Assembly: GCF_013204845.1 (NCBI RefSeq)
Contig: NZ_JABMKY010000013.1
Span: 124,001-188,000, forward strand
Direction of reading: 5' to 3'
Source of the DNA: Paenibacillus qinlingensis
GTDB taxonomy: Bacteria; Bacillota; Bacilli; Paenibacillales; NBRC-103111
DNA: 64,000 bases
The notes under the pieces were generated by a model, which saw only the letters and a program-made list of their open reading frames with translations, had not been told where the DNA came from and made no database searches. Of the stretch, positions 53,504 to 62,051 are shown one piece after another. How positions within the stretch are numbered: the first letter of the stretch is position 1; each line of letters starts with the position of its first letter. The position numbers and the translations under genes were made by a program.

Positions 53504-54376
53504 ATGGCACTCGTCTCGATGAAAGAGATGCTGCAGACGGCGTTAGAAGGTAAATATGCCGTTGGGCAATTTAATTTAAATAATCTTGAATTCACACAAG
53601 CGATTTTACAAGCGGCGCAACTCGAACAGGCGCCCGTGATTCTTGGAGTAAGTGAGGCTTACATTCCCTATATGGGTGGACTGCCGTGTATCGCAGGCAT
53701 GGTGAAAGCCTTGATCGAGCACTATGGCATTACAGTGCCGGTAGCTCTTCATTTGGATCATGGCAGCTCGTATGAAGTGTGTATTAAAGCGATTCACGCT
53801 GGTTTTACCTCGGTGATGATCGATGCTTCTCATCATTCGCTCGAGCATAACATCGAAGTTACGCGTCAAGTGACGCAAGCTGCGCACGTGCTTGGTGTTT
53901 CTGTAGAGTCTGAGTTAGGTCGGATTACAGGACGCGAAGATGACTTAGTAGTAGATGATGCTGACGGGATGTATGCGGTGGCTGCAGATTGCGTAACAAT
54001 GGTTCAGGAAACAGGCATCGATTGCTTGGCACCTGCACTGGGATCGGTACATGGTCCTTATCGCGGACAACCAAAGCTTGGATTTGAACGAATGGCTGAA
54101 ATTAAGGAGCTGACAGGTGTACCCCTTGTGCTTCATGGGGGAAGCGGTCTGCCAGATGACGAAATTCGCCAAGCCATTGCTTGTGGTACAGCCAAAATTA
54201 ACGTCAATACAGATAATCAGATCGCTTGTACAGCAACAATTCGTACGTTTTTGAATGATCATCCGGATGCTTATGATCCTAGGAATTATCTAATTCCAGC
54301 TCGCGAAGCCATCCTTGCATCCGTGAGGTCCAAGATTCAACTATTCGGCAGTTCAGGTAAAGCGGGAGGCATATAG
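53504..54376 (+). CDS. iolJ: 6-phospho-5-dehydro-2-deoxy-D-gluconate aldolase
   Basis: Class II (zinc) aldolase of 290 residues in the fructose-bisphosphate aldolase superfamily. Zinc and catalytic motifs are LHLDHGSSYEVCIKAIHAGF, ESELGRI, SVHGPYRGQPKLGF and LHGGSGLPDDEI; KINVNTDNQ is the phosphate-binding end. Chain length alone would also suit FbaA, but operon context makes IolJ clear. It yields dihydroxyacetone phosphate and malonic semialdehyde. AAAGGAG precedes the ATG, and the stop is one base before the iolG start. Confidence 0.93.
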   Translation: MALVSMKEMLQTALEGKYAVGQFNLNNLEFTQAILQAAQLEQAPVILGVSEAYIPYMGGLPCIAGMVKALIEHYGITVPVALHLDHGSSYEVCIKAIHAGFTSVMIDASHHSLEHNIEVTRQVTQAAHVLGVSVESELGRITGREDDLVVDDADGMYAVAADCVTMVQETGIDCLAPALGSVHGPYRGQPKLGFERMAEIKELTGVPLVLHGGSGLPDDEIRQAIACGTAKINVNTDNQIACTATIRTFLNDHPDAYDPRNYLIPAREAILASVRSKIQLFGSSGKAGGI

Positions 54377-54377
54377 G

Positions 54378-55418
54378 ATGAAAAAGATTAGAATCGGTAT
54401 TATCGGCGCTGGCCGTATTGGTAAAATCCACGCAGACAATTTATTGCGGAACTCGCAAGTTGAGATTGTAGCAGTAAGCGATCTGTTTGCAGGTCCTGAG
54501 CTCGAAGCATGGGCAGCAGACCGCAACATTTCCATCGTAACCAAGGATAGCAACGAACTTATTTCTCATCCAGATATCGATGCCATATTCATTTGCTCAT
54601 CCACGGATACGCATGTTCCGTTGATTGCACAGGCCGCGCGTGCGGGTAAACATATTTTCTGTGAAAAACCGATCTCGATGGATATCACGAAAACAGTATC
54701 AGCCATTGATGAAGTGAAAAAAGCTGGCGTGAAACTGCAAATTGGATTTAATCGCCGTTTTGATCATAATTTCAAGCGTGTGCAAGAAGTCGTACAAGGC
54801 GGGGGGATCGGCGATCCTCATATCATTAAAATTACTTCCCGTGATCCGAATCCGCCTCATATTGATTACGTCAAAGTTTCTGGCGGTATCTTCATGGATA
54901 TGATGATTCATGATTTTGATATGGCTCGATTCGTTTCAGGCAGCGAGGTTGAAGAAGTGTATGCGGTTGGGAATGTCCTGATCAACCCGGATTTTGCCCA
55001 ACATGGCGATGTGGATACAGCGGTTGTGACCCTTCGTTTTGCGAATGGCGCTCTCGGTGTCATTGATAACAGTCGTCAAGCGGTATATGGCTATGACCAA
55101 CGTGTTGAAGTGTTTGGCTCTAAGGGCAGTGTCGTCGTTGCGAATGATCATCCGAATACAGCTGTGATCTCCACAGCAGATTCGATTGTGAGTGATAAGC
55201 CGCTGCATTTTTTCCTTGAGCGTTATCAAGCAGCTTATATAGAAGAAACGCAAATGTTTATTGATGCGATTTTGAATGATAAGAGTGTGCCTGTCAGTGG
55301 CGATGACGGTGTTCAAGCCGAACGGATTGCGCTTGCTGCGAAGCTATCTTCCCGTTTGGGCAGACCCGTGAAAGTGAGTGAAGCCTTGGAGTTGCTCCAA
55401 GAATCCGCGGTATCATAA
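54378..55418 (+). CDS. iolG: Inositol 2-dehydrogenase
   Basis: NAD-dependent Gfo/Idh/MocA oxidoreductase of 346 residues, the first enzyme of the pathway (myo-inositol to 2-keto-inositol). The Rossmann motif IGIIGAGRIGKIHADNLL is at the N-terminus; the catalytic Lys lies in FCEKPISMD, and the conserved His in DMMIHDFDMARF. GGGAGG is 12 nt before the ATG, inside the iolJ end, which implies tight coupling. The initial enzyme is thus near the end of the operon. Confidence 0.94.
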   Translation: MKKIRIGIIGAGRIGKIHADNLLRNSQVEIVAVSDLFAGPELEAWAADRNISIVTKDSNELISHPDIDAIFICSSTDTHVPLIAQAARAGKHIFCEKPISMDITKTVSAIDEVKKAGVKLQIGFNRRFDHNFKRVQEVVQGGGIGDPHIIKITSRDPNPPHIDYVKVSGGIFMDMMIHDFDMARFVSGSEVEEVYAVGNVLINPDFAQHGDVDTAVVTLRFANGALGVIDNSRQAVYGYDQRVEVFGSKGSVVVANDHPNTAVISTADSIVSDKPLHFFLERYQAAYIEETQMFIDAILNDKSVPVSGDDGVQAERIALAAKLSSRLGRPVKVSEALELLQESAVS

Positions 55419-55439
55419 GAAGGTGAGGGAGACGTTACG

Positions 55440-56258
55440 ATGTCCAAATTAATTGTAACACCTGCATCTGCTCCGAATGAAGAAGGCAGTCTTTTACAAG
55501 TGACGCCGGAATCGGCAGGATGGCAGTATGTTGGCTTCGAAGTTGTCCAGCTGGCCGAAGGGGAAACTTTGCGACGTGAAACCGCTGATCAAGAGGTATG
55601 CCTTGTATTGTTGAGCGGCAAAGCGGATGTAAGCACAAAGGAAGAACAATGGCTTGGGATCGGTCAGCGTATGAGCGTATTTGAGCAAATTCCTCCTTAT
55701 TCCGTTTATGTGACTAGCAACGATAGTTATGAAGTGACGGCGTTAACCTCCTTGCAGATCGCTGTTTGCTCAGCGCCTGGCGCGGGAAATCATCGTTCAC
55801 GATTAATTGCTCCTGCGCAAGTAGGCGTTGAAACCCGCGGGTATGGGAATATCGAGCGTTACATTCATAATATTTTACCTGAGAGCGAGCCTGCGGATAG
55901 TTTGCTTGTAGTGGAAGTTTTCACTCCGAATGGCCATTGGTCCAGTTATCCGCCGCATAAGCATGATCGAGATGCGCTTCCGGATGAGTCCTTCTTGGAA
56001 GAAACGTATTATTTCCGAGTTCAGCCGGAGCAAGGCTTTGCGATTCAACGGGTATACACGGATGATCGTTCACTAGATGAGACGTTAATTGTTAAAAACG
56101 GAGAAGCCGTGCTAGTTCCGCGTGGTTATCATCCTGTATCTGCGCCCCCGGGCTATGATGTGTATTACTTGAATGTCATGGCTGGACCTACGCGGATATG
56201 GAAATTTCATAATGACCCCGACCATGCCTGGATCATGACGAAGCCGAGCGAATCGTAA
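55440..56258 (+). CDS. iolB: 5-deoxy-glucuronate isomerase
   Basis: Cupin-type isomerase of 272 residues converting 5-deoxy-glucuronate to 2-deoxy-5-keto-gluconate. The metal-binding cupin motif is in SSYPPHKHDRDALPDESFLE, with a later His in VPRGYHPVSAPPGYD. GGTGAGGGAG precedes the ATG. It closes the iol operon; no iolT/iolF transporter, iolH or iolI gene follows. Confidence 0.94.
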   Translation: MSKLIVTPASAPNEEGSLLQVTPESAGWQYVGFEVVQLAEGETLRRETADQEVCLVLLSGKADVSTKEEQWLGIGQRMSVFEQIPPYSVYVTSNDSYEVTALTSLQIAVCSAPGAGNHRSRLIAPAQVGVETRGYGNIERYIHNILPESEPADSLLVVEVFTPNGHWSSYPPHKHDRDALPDESFLEETYYFRVQPEQGFAIQRVYTDDRSLDETLIVKNGEAVLVPRGYHPVSAPPGYDVYYLNVMAGPTRIWKFHNDPDHAWIMTKPSES

Positions 56259-56263
56259 GGCGG

Positions 56264-56292
56264 TTGCAAGTTCTGGAAAGCCCCGTCATAAT
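56264..56292 (+). promoter_or_regulatory. Probable sigma-A promoter of the second LacI-type gene
   Basis: TTGCAA (56264-56269), 17-bp spacer, CATAAT (56287-56292), 42 bp before the ATG. It suggests independent expression from the iol operon. A short CCCC/GGGG stem overlaps the -10. Confidence 0.6.
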
Positions 56293-56333
56293 GGGGGAAT
56301 AACTGTATTCTTCAAGAAAAATGGGGTAGTACG

Positions 56334-57347
56334 ATGAAGGCAACCATTTACGATGTGGCTAGGGAAGCCGGTGTTTCCATTGCAGCGGTTTCGCAAGTCA
56401 TGAACGGTAAAGGGAAAATAAGCGAAGAACGGCGCACTGAAATTCTGAAAGTGATGGAAAAGCTCAATTACCAGCCTAGTGTCATTGCCTCTGCACTTAC
56501 GGGGAAGAAGACCTATACGTTAGGCCTGCTTGTCCCTGATATCTCTAATCCCTTCTTTGCTGAAATCGCAAGGGCTGTTGAAGACCAAGGTCATAATCTG
56601 GGATATAGTCTCGTTATCTGCTCCACGGATAATAAAGACGAACGCGTAGAACGTTATCTGAACTTGCTTCAGCAAAAAAGTGTCGATGGGATGATTATTG
56701 GGACCGGGATGGACAATAAGGAAATGCTTACACCACTCATGGAGCGTTCGATTCCCGTTGTCATGATTGCACGGGAGATGCCCGATTTGGCTGTACATAC
56801 CGTTGTTGTTGACGATTTCGTTGGTGGCACGTTATCTGCTAAGCACCTCTTGGAGCTTGGTCATACTCGGATGGCGATCCTTGCCGAACACACCAAGGTT
56901 ACGAGTAGTCGTGAACGGGTAAAAGGTTTCGTGACCACGCTTGCGGAAGCAGGTATCGCGCTCCCCGAAGCGAGGGTTCGTAATTGTAGGTATACCGTAG
57001 AAGACGGCAAACGCGAGGCGATTGAACTTCTAGAGAAACCTGCCGCCGAGAGGCCGACTGCGCTTTTCTGCTGTAATGATATGCTTGCGATTGGTGCCTT
57101 GCAGGCTGCGAAACAATTAAAATTACGTGTCCCTGAAGATATTTCCGTGATCGGGTTCGATAATACGATTCTGGCTTCAGTAACGGATCCACCGCTTACA
57201 ACAATTGCACAGCCGATTGAGCCTATGGGCAAGCAAGTTGTCGATCTGCTTATTCTAGAATTGAAGAAGAAATCACAAGTCAAGCAGCGCATCGTTATGC
57301 CTCCAGAACTCATCATCAGGCAATCTACAGCAGCTCCGGCAAAATGA
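56334..57347 (+). CDS. LacI-family transcriptional regulator
   Basis: Repressor of 337 residues. The helix-turn-helix is at residues 4-24 (IYDVAREAGVSIAAVSQVMN), the hinge includes PSVIASALTGKKTYTLG, and the ligand-binding core shows LVPDISNPFFAEIARAVEDQ, ALFCCNDMLAIGAL and VIGFDNTILASVTDPPLTTI. It has its own promoter and is followed by a terminator. It lies just before the GH95 fucosidase and ABC importer genes, its likely targets, with the iol operon on the other side as the alternative. Confidence 0.9.
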   Translation: MKATIYDVAREAGVSIAAVSQVMNGKGKISEERRTEILKVMEKLNYQPSVIASALTGKKTYTLGLLVPDISNPFFAEIARAVEDQGHNLGYSLVICSTDNKDERVERYLNLLQQKSVDGMIIGTGMDNKEMLTPLMERSIPVVMIAREMPDLAVHTVVVDDFVGGTLSAKHLLELGHTRMAILAEHTKVTSSRERVKGFVTTLAEAGIALPEARVRNCRYTVEDGKREAIELLEKPAAERPTALFCCNDMLAIGALQAAKQLKLRVPEDISVIGFDNTILASVTDPPLTTIAQPIEPMGKQVVDLLILELKKKSQVKQRIVMPPELIIRQSTAAPAK

Positions 57348-57365
57348 TCGTAGAAGGAAGCGATG

Positions 57366-57396
57366 ACTGCTTTCCCTTAGGGGAAGGCAGTTTTTC
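57366..57396 (+). terminator. Intrinsic terminator after the LacI-type gene
   Basis: ACTGCTTTCCC pairs with GGGGAAGGCAGT (with a small bulge) around TTA, and TTTTT follows. Confidence 0.82.
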
Positions 57397-57420
57397 ATAT
57401 CTTAGTACAATGAATATTTA

Positions 57421-57454
57421 TAATAAAAGTAAATTTAGTTAATAAAAGTAAATT
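57421..57454 (+). repeat. Two 15-bp direct repeats upstream of the fucosidase gene
   Basis: TAATAAAAGTAAATT occurs at 57421-57435 and 57440-57454, period 19 bp, ending 16 bp before the start codon. It may be a regulator site overlapping the leader; the binder is unknown. Confidence 0.6.
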
Positions 57455-57470
57455 GAAAGGTGGAGGAGAA

Positions 57471-59867
57471 ATGAAAATTTTATTTCAAAGTCCCGCTAAG
57501 GAATGGACTGAAGCGCTGCCAATTGGCAACGGTCGAATAGGTGCCATGATTTTCGGCGGAATCGAAGTAGAAAAAATGCAATTAAACGAAGATACACTCT
57601 GGTCTGGTGGGCCTAAAAATGGTAATAATCCTCGTGCCAAGGAAGTGCTGCCGGAGGTTCGTCGTCTCTTGGCGGAAGGTAGATATGCGGATGCTGACCG
57701 AATGTGTAAGGAGATGTTAGGGCCGTATACGCAATCCTATTTGCCGTTTGGCGATCTCACACTTGCATTTGAGCATGGAAACATCGCGCATTCGTATCGT
57801 CGAGAGCTGGATTTACAGGAAGGCGTATCTCGCGTCGAGTACCAGATCGGCAACGTTTTGTATACGCGAGAGATGCTTGCTTCAAATCCCAGTCAGGTTA
57901 TTGCTATTCGTTTGCAGTCTAGCCAAGCCGGATCGCTACATTTTACCGCGCGTCTAGATAGCCTATTGCGTGCTAGTATGATCCATGAGAATGGTCAATG
58001 GATCATTCGTGGGAAGGCGCCGGTGCAGGTGGCGCCAAGCTATTATAGTGTTGACCATCCGATTGTATACGAAGATCAAGAGGACGGAGAGGCGATGACT
58101 TTCGTAGGCCGACTCGCGATTGTTTTGGATGAAGGTTACGTGCATGGAGACCAAGCAGGTTTGCATGTTCGTGGAGCTACGAATGTGACGCTTTACTTCA
58201 GTGCGGCAACAAGTTTTAATGGTTTTAATCGCTCCCCGGGGAGAGAAGGTAAGGATCCACTAGCGATCACAGAAGCATATCTCGCAGAGGCGATGCAGCA
58301 TTCTTATGCGGAGCTTCGAGATGCTCATGTCAACGACTATCGCAGCTTGTTTGATAGAGTCAACATTCAACTTGGGAAGACGATCAGTCCTGCAGATATG
58401 CCGACAGACCAACGGATTTCTGAGTTTGGGGCTCAGGATCCGGGCTTAATAGAACTATTATTTCAGTATGGCCGATATTTGATGATCGCCAGTTCACGCG
58501 AGGGGACGCAGCCCGCTAACCTGCAAGGCATTTGGAATAAGGAGACAAGACCGCCGTGGAGCAGTAATTATACATTGAACATCAATACGGAGATGAACTA
58601 TTGGCTCGCAGAAACTTGCAACCTACCTGAATGCCATCAACCGCTGCTCGATTTTATTGGGAATTTATCGGTTAACGGGAAGAGTACAGCAGAGATCAAT
58701 TACGGTGTCCGTGGATGGACAGCGCATCACAACTCAGACATTTGGGCTCAGAGTGCACCTGTAGGCGATTATGGACATGGCGACCCGGTTTGGGCTTACT
58801 GGCCAATGGGCGGTGTTTGGCTTTGTCAGCATCTCTGGGAGCATTACGCCTTTGGCAGAGATAGCACGTATCTAAGTGAGAAAGCATATCCAATCATGAA
58901 GGAGGCTGCTCTGTTTTGTTTGGATTGGCTCATTGAGGATCAGGAAGGATATCTTATCACAGCCCCTTCCACATCCCCGGAACATAAATTTGTTAGTAGT
59001 GACGGTGAGAAAGCAGCTGTAAGCGTAGCTTCGACGATGGACTTATCATTGATCTGGGATTTGTTTACGAATTGCCTCGAGGCTGCTGAAGTACTGCATG
59101 TCGATGAGGATTTCAGATCCGAACTCATGTTGGCGAGAAGTAAGCTATTCCCGTTGAGAATTGGACAGTACGGCCAACTTCAGGAATGGTATAGCGATTT
59201 CGAGGAGGAGGACATGAATCACCGTCACGTCTCACACTTGTTCGGAGTATATCCTGGACGTCAAATTAATGAGGAAGCTACGCCTGATTTATTTGCTGCG
59301 GCACGAACATCATTAAATAGACGCGGAGACGAGGGGACGGGCTGGAGTCTCGGTTGGAAAGTAGGCTTATGGGCCCGTTTCCAAGATGGTAATCGCGCGG
59401 AACGGCTTATCAATAACATGTTGCAGCTCGTGAAGCCGGACAAGTGGAAATCACAGAAGGGCGGTGTTTATGCCAATATGTTTGGTGCGCATCCGCCATT
59501 CCAAATCGATGGCAATTTTGCTGCAACTGCTGGCATATCGGAATTGTTGCTGCAGTCTCATAAAGGGGTTCTCCATTTGCTGCCAGCGCTTCCTGAAACG
59601 TGGATTTCCGGTTCTATTAACGGGTTGCGGGCGCGTGGAGGGTTCACGGTCAATTTGCGCTGGGAGAGCGGCAGTCTGAGCGAAGCGATGATCGAATCAT
59701 TGAACGGCGAACCGTGTACGATGTATTCTCGCATACCGGTCCTGGTGTTGGATGAGGAGGGGCGACCAGTTACTTCTAATTCATTGGAATATTCAGGATG
59801 CATGACGTTTGCTACATTTGCTGGATCTAGGTACAGGATCGTACCTCAATCGGTTTCCAACGATTGA
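57471..59867 (+). CDS. Alpha-L-fucosidase-like enzyme, glycoside hydrolase family 95
   Basis: Cytoplasmic enzyme of 798 residues, the normal length of GH95 inverting alpha-L-fucosidases/galactosidases. The N-terminal beta domain starts WTEALPIGNGRIGAMIFGGI, with LNEDTLWSGGPK. The catalytic (alpha/alpha)6 barrel has NLQGIWNKETRPPW, then SSNYTLNINTEMNYW near residues 361-378, GWTAHHNSDIWAQSAP and GDEGTGWSLGWKVGLWAR, which contain the usual acidic and Asn catalytic positions. There is no signal peptide, so it acts on imported sugars. GGAGGAG is just before the ATG at 57471; an in-frame TTG at 57453 is not needed. A terminator separates it from the importer genes that follow. Confidence 0.92.
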   Translation: MKILFQSPAKEWTEALPIGNGRIGAMIFGGIEVEKMQLNEDTLWSGGPKNGNNPRAKEVLPEVRRLLAEGRYADADRMCKEMLGPYTQSYLPFGDLTLAFEHGNIAHSYRRELDLQEGVSRVEYQIGNVLYTREMLASNPSQVIAIRLQSSQAGSLHFTARLDSLLRASMIHENGQWIIRGKAPVQVAPSYYSVDHPIVYEDQEDGEAMTFVGRLAIVLDEGYVHGDQAGLHVRGATNVTLYFSAATSFNGFNRSPGREGKDPLAITEAYLAEAMQHSYAELRDAHVNDYRSLFDRVNIQLGKTISPADMPTDQRISEFGAQDPGLIELLFQYGRYLMIASSREGTQPANLQGIWNKETRPPWSSNYTLNINTEMNYWLAETCNLPECHQPLLDFIGNLSVNGKSTAEINYGVRGWTAHHNSDIWAQSAPVGDYGHGDPVWAYWPMGGVWLCQHLWEHYAFGRDSTYLSEKAYPIMKEAALFCLDWLIEDQEGYLITAPSTSPEHKFVSSDGEKAAVSVASTMDLSLIWDLFTNCLEAAEVLHVDEDFRSELMLARSKLFPLRIGQYGQLQEWYSDFEEEDMNHRHVSHLFGVYPGRQINEEATPDLFAAARTSLNRRGDEGTGWSLGWKVGLWARFQDGNRAERLINNMLQLVKPDKWKSQKGGVYANMFGAHPPFQIDGNFAATAGISELLLQSHKGVLHLLPALPETWISGSINGLRARGGFTVNLRWESGSLSEAMIESLNGEPCTMYSRIPVLVLDEEGRPVTSNSLEYSGCMTFATFAGSRYRIVPQSVSND

Positions 59868-59917
59868 GATAATTGCAAGAATTGAAGCAGTTTGTCTGAG
59901 GTTTACATACTTGAGGC

Positions 59918-59962
59918 AAAGGCGAACTCCCCCTGCGAGGTATGGGGAAGTTCGCCTTTTGT
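59918..59962 (+). terminator. Intrinsic terminator after the fucosidase gene
   Basis: AAAGGCGAACTCCCC pairs with GGGGAAGTTCGCCTTT (one bulged A) around an 11-nt loop, ending in TTTT. Confidence 0.88.
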
Positions 59963-60108
59963 GTGCTTGTCAGTCCTCGTAAAAAAAGAAGAAAAAAGCG
60001 AGTAATGACCCAATGAATTTATAGTTTCTTCTATAATATTTTAAGGGTTTTTCCTATAAAAACTTATATCATAGGGTTATAAGATTAAAGTAAAGGAGTG
60101 AAGCAAAC

Positions 60109-61074
60109 ATGAATGGGAATATTATTAAAACTCCTGACATCCAGATGACTCAAAGTGAGTTAAGTGCCATGCGACTAAAACGACGAAGAAGACTGAAGCA
60201 GAACATTCCTTTGTTTATCATGCTGGTTCCTGTTATTGCTTACTATATTTTATTCAAATACTGGCCTATGGGTGGACTTGTTATCGCTTTCAAGAATTAT
60301 AATTTTGCAGATGGAATTTTGGGAAGTCCTTGGGTGGGACTGAAAAATTTTCATTTATTATTCTCTAGTTCTAATACACTCCAAATTATTTGGAATACGT
60401 TTTGGTTAAGTTTCCTGAGCTTGGTATTTGGATTTCCGATGCCAATCTTTCTAGCTATTTTATTAAATGAAGTGAGACGCTCGTGGTTTAAAAGATGGGT
60501 GCAAACGATCATCTACTTACCGCATTTCTTCTCGTGGGTTATTGTTTCCGGCATCGTGTTGTCTCTATTCGCAACGGATTATGGTTCAATCAATAAGGTG
60601 CTCGGCCTCTTTGGAATTGAACCGATAACTTTCCTGTATGAGTCCAAGTCTTGGCTAACCATATTTGTTGGTTCTGGAATTTGGAAAGAAATGGGTTTTA
60701 ACACCATCATTTATCTAGCAGCGCTTACGACCATTGATCCATCTTTATATGAATCTGCAGCTATGGATGGAGCTGCGAAATGGCGGCAAATGTGGCATGT
60801 AACAATCCCAGGCATTCGTCACACAATTATCTTATTGCTCATTTTAGCCATGGGTAAGGTTATGGAAGTAGGCTTCGATCAAGTCTACAACTTACAGAAC
60901 GCTGGAGTTTCCGAAGTGTCTGAAGTCATAAGTACGTATATTTATAAAATTGGCTTAGGCAATGCACAGTTTAGTTTAACAACAGCCATGGGATTTTTTG
61001 AATCCATCATTAGTTGCAGTCTTGTACTTATAGCTAATCGGATCGCTAAGAAATATGATCAAGCACTCTTCTAG
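60109..61074 (+). CDS. Sugar ABC transporter permease, LplB type
   Basis: Integral membrane permease of 321 residues. Helices begin with IPLFIMLVPVIAYYILF; the EAA loop is ESAAMDGAAKWRQMWHVTIP. It closely resembles in layout the LplB-type permease at 6638-7594. AAAGGAG precedes the ATG. A TATAAT at 60032-60037 is a possible -10 without a good -35. It is the first gene of an importer operon (permease, permease, binding lipoprotein), and no ATPase gene is present. Confidence 0.92.
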   Translation: MNGNIIKTPDIQMTQSELSAMRLKRRRRLKQNIPLFIMLVPVIAYYILFKYWPMGGLVIAFKNYNFADGILGSPWVGLKNFHLLFSSSNTLQIIWNTFWLSFLSLVFGFPMPIFLAILLNEVRRSWFKRWVQTIIYLPHFFSWVIVSGIVLSLFATDYGSINKVLGLFGIEPITFLYESKSWLTIFVGSGIWKEMGFNTIIYLAALTTIDPSLYESAAMDGAAKWRQMWHVTIPGIRHTIILLLILAMGKVMEVGFDQVYNLQNAGVSEVSEVISTYIYKIGLGNAQFSLTTAMGFFESIISCSLVLIANRIAKKYDQALF

Positions 61075-61119
61075 CATCCTGTATACATCAAGTTCAACAT
61101 CCGTGGAAGGAGGATTAGT

Positions 61120-61992
61120 ATGAAAGCGACAAACGGCGAAAAAATTTTTTATGCCATCAATTATTTAGTACTCGGATTAATCGCCTTAACTTGTATTCTG
61201 CCATTTATTCATATCATAGCTCTATCTCTAAGTGAGCGATCCGCTGTTGAATCAGGTCATGTCTTCTTCTGGCCAGTGGGTTTAGAGTTAACAGCTTATA
61301 AAATTTTCTTCATCGCCAGCCCTGCTTGGAGTGCTTTTAAAAATAGTGTGGTTATTACAGTGGTCGGTGTGGTGTTAAGTTTATTGGGTACTATACTAGC
61401 TGCTTATCCTTTGTCTAGATCCTATCTGATTGGAAGACGCTATCTAGTTCTGGGTATGGTGTTCACCATGCTCTTCTCGGGTGGATTAATTCCCACATAT
61501 CTCGTGATCAAGAACATGCACCTTATTGACTCCTATTGGGCTTTATGGCTGTCTGGATTCATCAGCACCTATAACATGCTTCTTATGAAAAGCTATTTCG
61601 AGAATATTCCCTATGAAGTACAGGAAGCTGCACGGATTGATGGCTGTAATGATACTTCACTGCTCATTCGGATCATATTACCGCTCTCACTTCCCATGTT
61701 GGCTACACTTGCGTTATTCTATGGGATTGGCTTCTGGAATTCGTTTATGAACGTGCTCATGTATATCAATAAAAGTGAGATGTTGAACTTAACTGTAGTG
61801 GTCCAAGGGATGTTGCAGAAAAATGATTTATTGAACTCCCCTTCCCTCAATTTGGAGGAACAGCAAACGGTTGCGACAGAGATGGTGAAATCTGTAGGGG
61901 TTGTTGTCATGGTTGTACCTATGCTGTTAGTATATCCATTCTTGCAAAAGTATTTTGTCAAGGGAGTTATGTTAGGATCAGTTAAAGGTTAG
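61120..61992 (+). CDS. Sugar ABC transporter permease, YtcP/LplC type
   Basis: Second permease, 290 residues with six helices. The EAA loop EAARIDGCNDTSLLIRIILP is clear, and the C-terminus KYFVKGVMLGSVKG is typical. GGAAGGAGG lies 7 nt before the ATG. It should form the channel with the gene product just upstream. By position the cargo could be a fucose- or galactose-containing oligosaccharide split by the GH95 enzyme; this is inference. Confidence 0.92.
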   Translation: MKATNGEKIFYAINYLVLGLIALTCILPFIHIIALSLSERSAVESGHVFFWPVGLELTAYKIFFIASPAWSAFKNSVVITVVGVVLSLLGTILAAYPLSRSYLIGRRYLVLGMVFTMLFSGGLIPTYLVIKNMHLIDSYWALWLSGFISTYNMLLMKSYFENIPYEVQEAARIDGCNDTSLLIRIILPLSLPMLATLALFYGIGFWNSFMNVLMYINKSEMLNLTVVVQGMLQKNDLLNSPSLNLEEQQTVATEMVKSVGVVVMVVPMLLVYPFLQKYFVKGVMLGSVKG

Positions 61993-62051
61993 CAACGAAG
62001 GTATTCCCGTTTAACAAAACGATAATATAATCTTGTAGGGGGAACGTGCAT

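Noticed and set aside
53504..54376. Fructose-bisphosphate aldolase of glycolysis (fbaA)
   Set aside because: Same superfamily, but its place inside the iol operon, one base before iolG, fits IolJ.
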